Source of the DNA: a virus
Length of the DNA stretch: 43,422 bases
IMG/VR virus record: IMGVR_UViG_3300006919_000109
Coordinates: 1 to 43,422 of that record
Direction: 5' to 3' (one strand)
Shown in pieces: positions 40,246-43,422 of this stretch. A model generated the notes under the pieces. That model saw only the letters and a program-made list of their open reading frames with translations. It was not told where the DNA came from and searched no databases. Made by a program: the position numbers and the translations under genes. Within the stretch, counting starts at the first letter, position 1. Every line of letters begins with the position of its first letter.

Positions 40246-40253
40246 TATAAATA
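40246..40253 (+). promoter_or_regulatory. Late promoter, perfect TATAAATA
   Basis: This is an exact late consensus, 5 nt before the portal ATG at 40259. Confidence 0.87.
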
Positions 40254-40258
40254 ATAAT

Positions 40259-42064
40259 ATGGCAGCTACAGGCTCAGATAATAATAGTACAATGGGAAGC
40301 GCAATGGAGTATCTCTATTCGAGATTACCCTATTCATCTCCTTTAAATGACGTTGATCCGCTTGAAATAGTTAACCCTAAATACAAGCTATTTTATGGTA
40401 TGGGGTCTAACAGAGCCGCCCAGCTTAATAGAGCTGCTGTATCTACTCCAAAGACTGACTCTCACCCAATGGGTTCAATTTCTATTGATAAGAATTACAC
40501 CCAATTCATGTATGCTAACGTTGACTTTGATAAAACGAGACGTTTATTAGAATATAGAATTATGGCTCAGTTTGCTGAGGTAGCTGATGCTTTAGATGAG
40601 ATTTGTGATAGCTTTCTTAACAAAGATGAGAATGGCGAGATAGTAAATCTTATCTTACGTAATCATGAGGATGATGAGAAAATTCATTCTATTATTAATA
40701 GAGAATTACAGCAATTTTTAAATAGACTAGAGCTCGAACAAAAAGGTTGGGAATATATTAGAATGCTTCTTATTGATGGTGAACTTTATTTTGAAAATGT
40801 AATTAATGGCAAAAAGCCAGAAGCTGGGGTTCTAGGGTTTATTAATGTACCATCTGAGCTTATTGACCCTATTTACGATAATGTACAGAATCTTTTAGTA
40901 AAAGGTTATATACTTCGTAAGCCAGCTACGGATAATAGTAAAACTGAAGCATCTCAACGTCAGTCTACAACAGGTAAGTTTGAGATGGTACCAATGGAAA
41001 AAAATCAGGTAACATATATTAATTCTGGTATTTGGAATCAATCTAAAACTATTAGAGTACCTTATCTAGAAAATTGTAGAAGAGCTTATAGACAATTATC
41101 TCTTATTGAAGATTCAATTGTTATTTATAGATTAGTTAGAGCTCCTGAAAGATTAGTATTTAACGTAGATGTTGGAGATATGCCTAAGCCAAAGGCTGAA
41201 GCTTATGTTAAGAAGTTAATGAATAACTTCTGGAGTAGAAAGACATATGATAATTATAGTGGTTCAAGTGTACTTTCTTACAACCCTCAATCAATGTTAG
41301 ATGCTTTTTGGTTTCCAAAAAGACAAGGACAGGGTACTGAAGTTATAAGTTTAGCAGGTGGTGCTAATCTAGGAGAGTTATCCGACTTAGAATATTTTAT
41401 TAAAAAGCTTTATAAGTCTCTTAAAGTACCAGTAACGAGATTAAATCCAGAAGATTCTACAAATGACTCTGCTACTATATTAAGAGAAGAGTTAAAATTT
41501 GCGAATTTTATTATTAGACTTCAAAGACAATTTGCTTCAGGATTAAGAGGTGGTTTTATTACTCACCTTAAACTTAAGAAGCTTCTCGATACTTACGATA
41601 TTAAAGAAAGTGAAATTTTATTAGATTTTGTACCACCGACAAATTATTACGAGCTCAGACAAAATCAAATCCTAGAACTAAAATTCGCTAATTTCGGCCA
41701 AGTTTCTTCAAATGAGATGTTTTCTACATCATATGCAATGAAAAAATATCTTGGTTGGTCTGATATTGATATTAAAGCTAATAGAGAATGGCTTAAGAAA
41801 GATGCTGGTCTTAAGTGGGAAATCGCTCAAATTACTAACGCGGGACCTGATTGGGAAGAGCAGCAACAAGAACCAACAGCCGCTGACGGGGCAGTTGCAG
41901 GCTTTGGAGGTGGAGGTGGCGGTATGACCGATTTTGGTGGAGCTCCTGATCTTGGTGGCGATACCCCTCCTGATTTTACACCATCCCCCGGTGAGGTACC
42001 AGAGGGAGGAGGAGCAGCTCCAGAAGTAGCCCCTGGTGGAGAAACATCAGCATTACCACAATAA
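40259..42064 (+). CDS. 20: Portal vertex protein gp20
   Basis: gp20 forms the dodecameric portal for packaging and tail attachment. The 601 residues compare with 524 in T4. Hallmarks are YRIMAQFAEVADALDEICD (about 98-116), LLIDGELYFENVI, APERLVFNVDVGDMPKPKAE (about 301-320), AYVKKLMNNFWSRKTYD and VPVTRLNPEDSTNDSATILR (about 395-415). The C-terminal 55 residues are a Gly/Pro/Ala-rich extension beyond the usual portal end. It starts 5 nt after a perfect late promoter and is followed by gp13 and gp4 on the same strand. Confidence 0.96.
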   Translation: MAATGSDNNSTMGSAMEYLYSRLPYSSPLNDVDPLEIVNPKYKLFYGMGSNRAAQLNRAAVSTPKTDSHPMGSISIDKNYTQFMYANVDFDKTRRLLEYRIMAQFAEVADALDEICDSFLNKDENGEIVNLILRNHEDDEKIHSIINRELQQFLNRLELEQKGWEYIRMLLIDGELYFENVINGKKPEAGVLGFINVPSELIDPIYDNVQNLLVKGYILRKPATDNSKTEASQRQSTTGKFEMVPMEKNQVTYINSGIWNQSKTIRVPYLENCRRAYRQLSLIEDSIVIYRLVRAPERLVFNVDVGDMPKPKAEAYVKKLMNNFWSRKTYDNYSGSSVLSYNPQSMLDAFWFPKRQGQGTEVISLAGGANLGELSDLEYFIKKLYKSLKVPVTRLNPEDSTNDSATILREELKFANFIIRLQRQFASGLRGGFITHLKLKKLLDTYDIKESEILLDFVPPTNYYELRQNQILELKFANFGQVSSNEMFSTSYAMKKYLGWSDIDIKANREWLKKDAGLKWEIAQITNAGPDWEEQQQEPTAADGAVAGFGGGGGGMTDFGGAPDLGGDTPPDFTPSPGEVPEGGGAAPEVAPGGETSALPQ

Positions 42065-42068
42065 TATT

Positions 42069-42944
42069 ATGGCATCTACAATCTGTCAACCGTTATCAAC
42101 TTATTATAATACTCAACTACAAACTAACGTAGAGACATACGATAGGTTGGGTCAGAGAATTGGTTTCCAATTAGGAGCTCCAGTTCTAAAGCTTGAAGCT
42201 ACGCAAGATATGGTATATGAAAATATATCTATGGCGTGCGAGTTATTTACTAAGTATGCAGGTCATACCGAAGAGTATCTAATCTTTGATAGTAATCTTT
42301 ATAATAATGCAGCAGGTATTAGATTGGATGTATTATTTACGATTACACCTACTATGTGTGCATTAAGTGCTAATTATGATTATGATACTGAAAATTATAG
42401 AAAGGTAGTAGATGTATTTTCTTTAGAGCAGGGTACAACAACCGGTACTAATACTCTCTTTACTATTGAGCAAACAATGGCTCAACAAACATATTTTAAT
42501 TACGCTTTAGGTAATTACGGTTTTGATTTAGTTAGCTGGCATATTATGAAAGAATATCTCAGTACTAGAGAAAAACTTTTATCTCAATATTATTACTTTT
42601 ATTTCGACCCTAGAACTCAATATCTCAAAATGATGCCTGACCCTTCTCTTCAGTCTGTAACTTCAAGATGGTTTGGTTTAATTGGATGTTATGTTGAAAG
42701 ACCTATTAAACAGTTAGTTATGGAGCCTTGGGTACAACAGTATTCTTTAGCGTTAACTAAAATAGGTATAGCTCAAATAAGAGGTAAGTTTAACGGTCAA
42801 AGTCTTTTCGGTGGCGGTACTCTAAATTACCAGGATTTATTAAGTCAAGGTCTTCAAGAAAAAGAAAAACTTGAAGCTAAATTAACAGATAAACAAACAG
42901 CTGGATTTGGAGATGCAGAACCACCTCTTTTCTTTGTCGGTTAA
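42069..42944 (+). CDS. 13: Neck protein gp13
   Basis: This is the neck/head-completion protein gp13, which helps seal the filled head. The 291 residues compare with 309 in T4. The N-terminal RIGFQLGAPVLKLEATQDMV matches the T4 RLGAPxxxVELTxDQIY region. The C-terminus, from PWVQQYSLALTKIGIAQIRG through the GGGTLNYQDLL loop and EKLEAKL helix to PLFFVG, matches the T4 C-terminus. I chose the ATG at 42069 (MASTICQPLS), 4 nt after the portal stop; an ATG 33 nt upstream lies inside the portal gene and adds residues without family support. Confidence 0.86.
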   Translation: MASTICQPLSTYYNTQLQTNVETYDRLGQRIGFQLGAPVLKLEATQDMVYENISMACELFTKYAGHTEEYLIFDSNLYNNAAGIRLDVLFTITPTMCALSANYDYDTENYRKVVDVFSLEQGTTTGTNTLFTIEQTMAQQTYFNYALGNYGFDLVSWHIMKEYLSTREKLLSQYYYFYFDPRTQYLKMMPDPSLQSVTSRWFGLIGCYVERPIKQLVMEPWVQQYSLALTKIGIAQIRGKFNGQSLFGGGTLNYQDLLSQGLQEKEKLEAKLTDKQTAGFGDAEPPLFFVG

Positions 42945-43396
42945 TGTTTAAAGTAAAGCAATATAAAAAGGGTGTTTATAGACCTATAAACCCTAAAAAA
43001 TATTTGGGTACTTCTGATCCAATATTTAGAAGTAGCTATGAGCTATATTTCTTTAAATGGTGTGATAATAACCCCAGAATTTTAGAATGGGCATCTGAAG
43101 CTGTAGTTATACCCTATGTTTCTCCTTTAGATGAAAAAGTACATAGATATTACGTAGATAATAGTATTGTTTATAAAGTTAATTTAAATTTAATTAAAAA
43201 ATTTCTTGTAGAGATTAAACCGTATAAACAAACTATACCCCCAGTAAATACCTCAAGAAAAAAACAATCTACCTTTATTACTGAAGCTACTACTTATGCA
43301 AAAAATCAAGCAAAATGGGAAGCAGCAAGAGAGTGGTGTAAAAAGAGAGATTGTGAATTTATGATATTAACTGAAAAACAATTGTTTCCAAAATAA
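42944..43396 (+). CDS. 4: Head completion protein gp4
   Basis: This is T4 gp4-like, needed to complete the DNA-filled head before tail joining. At 150 residues it is the same length as T4 gp4. It has the nuclease-like motif order: IFRSSYELYFFKWCDNNP (about 27-44), EWASEAVVIPYVSPLDEKVH (about 48-67) with the catalytic-type Glu, RYYVDNSIVY and LVEIKPYKQ (ExK, about 88-96). In many relatives the Asp segment reads PDF; here VDN. It overlaps the gp13 stop by 1 nt (TAATG). Only 26 nt with no recognisable feature follow to the window end. Confidence 0.87.
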   Translation: MFKVKQYKKGVYRPINPKKYLGTSDPIFRSSYELYFFKWCDNNPRILEWASEAVVIPYVSPLDEKVHRYYVDNSIVYKVNLNLIKKFLVEIKPYKQTIPPVNTSRKKQSTFITEATTYAKNQAKWEAAREWCKKRDCEFMILTEKQLFPK

Positions 43397-43422
43397 CTTT
43401 CTATATCTAAGTTATAGTTTCT

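Noticed and set aside
1-43422. tRNA genes, CRISPR arrays, insertion sequences, integrase or attachment sites
   Set aside because: None was visible by eye; coding density leaves no intergenic stretch above about 100 nt apart from the frameshifted region near 21660-21870.

Overview
The window is a stretch of an AT-rich, T4-like myovirus genome of the cyanophage/pelagiphage type. The evidence is a large set of T4 core genes: gp32, gp59, gp41, UvsX, gp43, gp46, gp47, gp55, UvsW, UvsY, a gp62-like clamp-loader subunit, the gp20 portal, gp13 and gp4. It also holds auxiliary genes typical of marine T4-like phages: phoH, a 2OG-Fe(II) oxygenase, a GroES-like co-chaperonin and many glycosyltransferases. 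The host cannot be read from the sequence. I see no tRNA, integrase, IS element or CRISPR array.

Layout. 1-16780 is almost entirely minus strand and is the replication, recombination and late-sigma block. Inside it lie two glycosyltransferases, a divergent DHH phosphoesterase, and adjacent queC and class II glutamine amidotransferase genes. 16827-20482 is plus strand and holds small late genes whose N-termini resemble T4 capsid-targeting sequences, a GIY-YIG protein, a membrane-anchored cysteine-peptidase-like protein and an HxGH nucleotidyltransferase. 20479-22929 is minus strand: a tubulin/FtsZ-like GTPase, a frameshifted small gene and folE. 22982-28110 is plus strand: two tandem sulfotransferases, queD, queE, a NadR-kinase-like P-loop protein and a glycosyltransferase. 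28107-35701 is mixed: phoH, oxygenase, double GT2, DUF366-like protein, gp62, co-chaperonin, DinG-type helicase and another glycosyltransferase. 35727-43396 is a late structural block: gp15-like tail protein, a 1277-residue Thr/Pro-repeat adhesin, portal, neck and head-completion proteins.

How the genes work together. folE, queD, queE, queC and gat give the route from GTP to preQ0 and perhaps archaeosine, consistent with 7-deazaguanine modification of phage DNA. A DUF366-like gene has the same kind of promoter and may belong to the pathway. The transglycosylase that would insert the base into DNA (DpdA) is not in this window.

The most striking pattern is regulatory. Two promoter classes can be read directly. 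Early promoters are TTGATT-like, a 15-17 nt spacer and a TATAAT-like -10. Late promoters are TATAAATA-like and fit gp55. In most cases of both classes the -10 element ends only 5-8 nt before the start codon, so transcription should begin on or next to the first base of the gene. This predicts widespread leaderless mRNAs. The late class sits in front of four of the five proteins with capsid-targeting-like N-termini (the fifth is translationally coupled to one of them), the tubulin-like gene, the sulfotransferases and the structural genes. The early class sits in front of the replication and 7-deazaguanine genes. Together these suggest a coherent set of late-made, head-packaged proteins, one of them an enzyme of the NMN adenylyltransferase superfamily.
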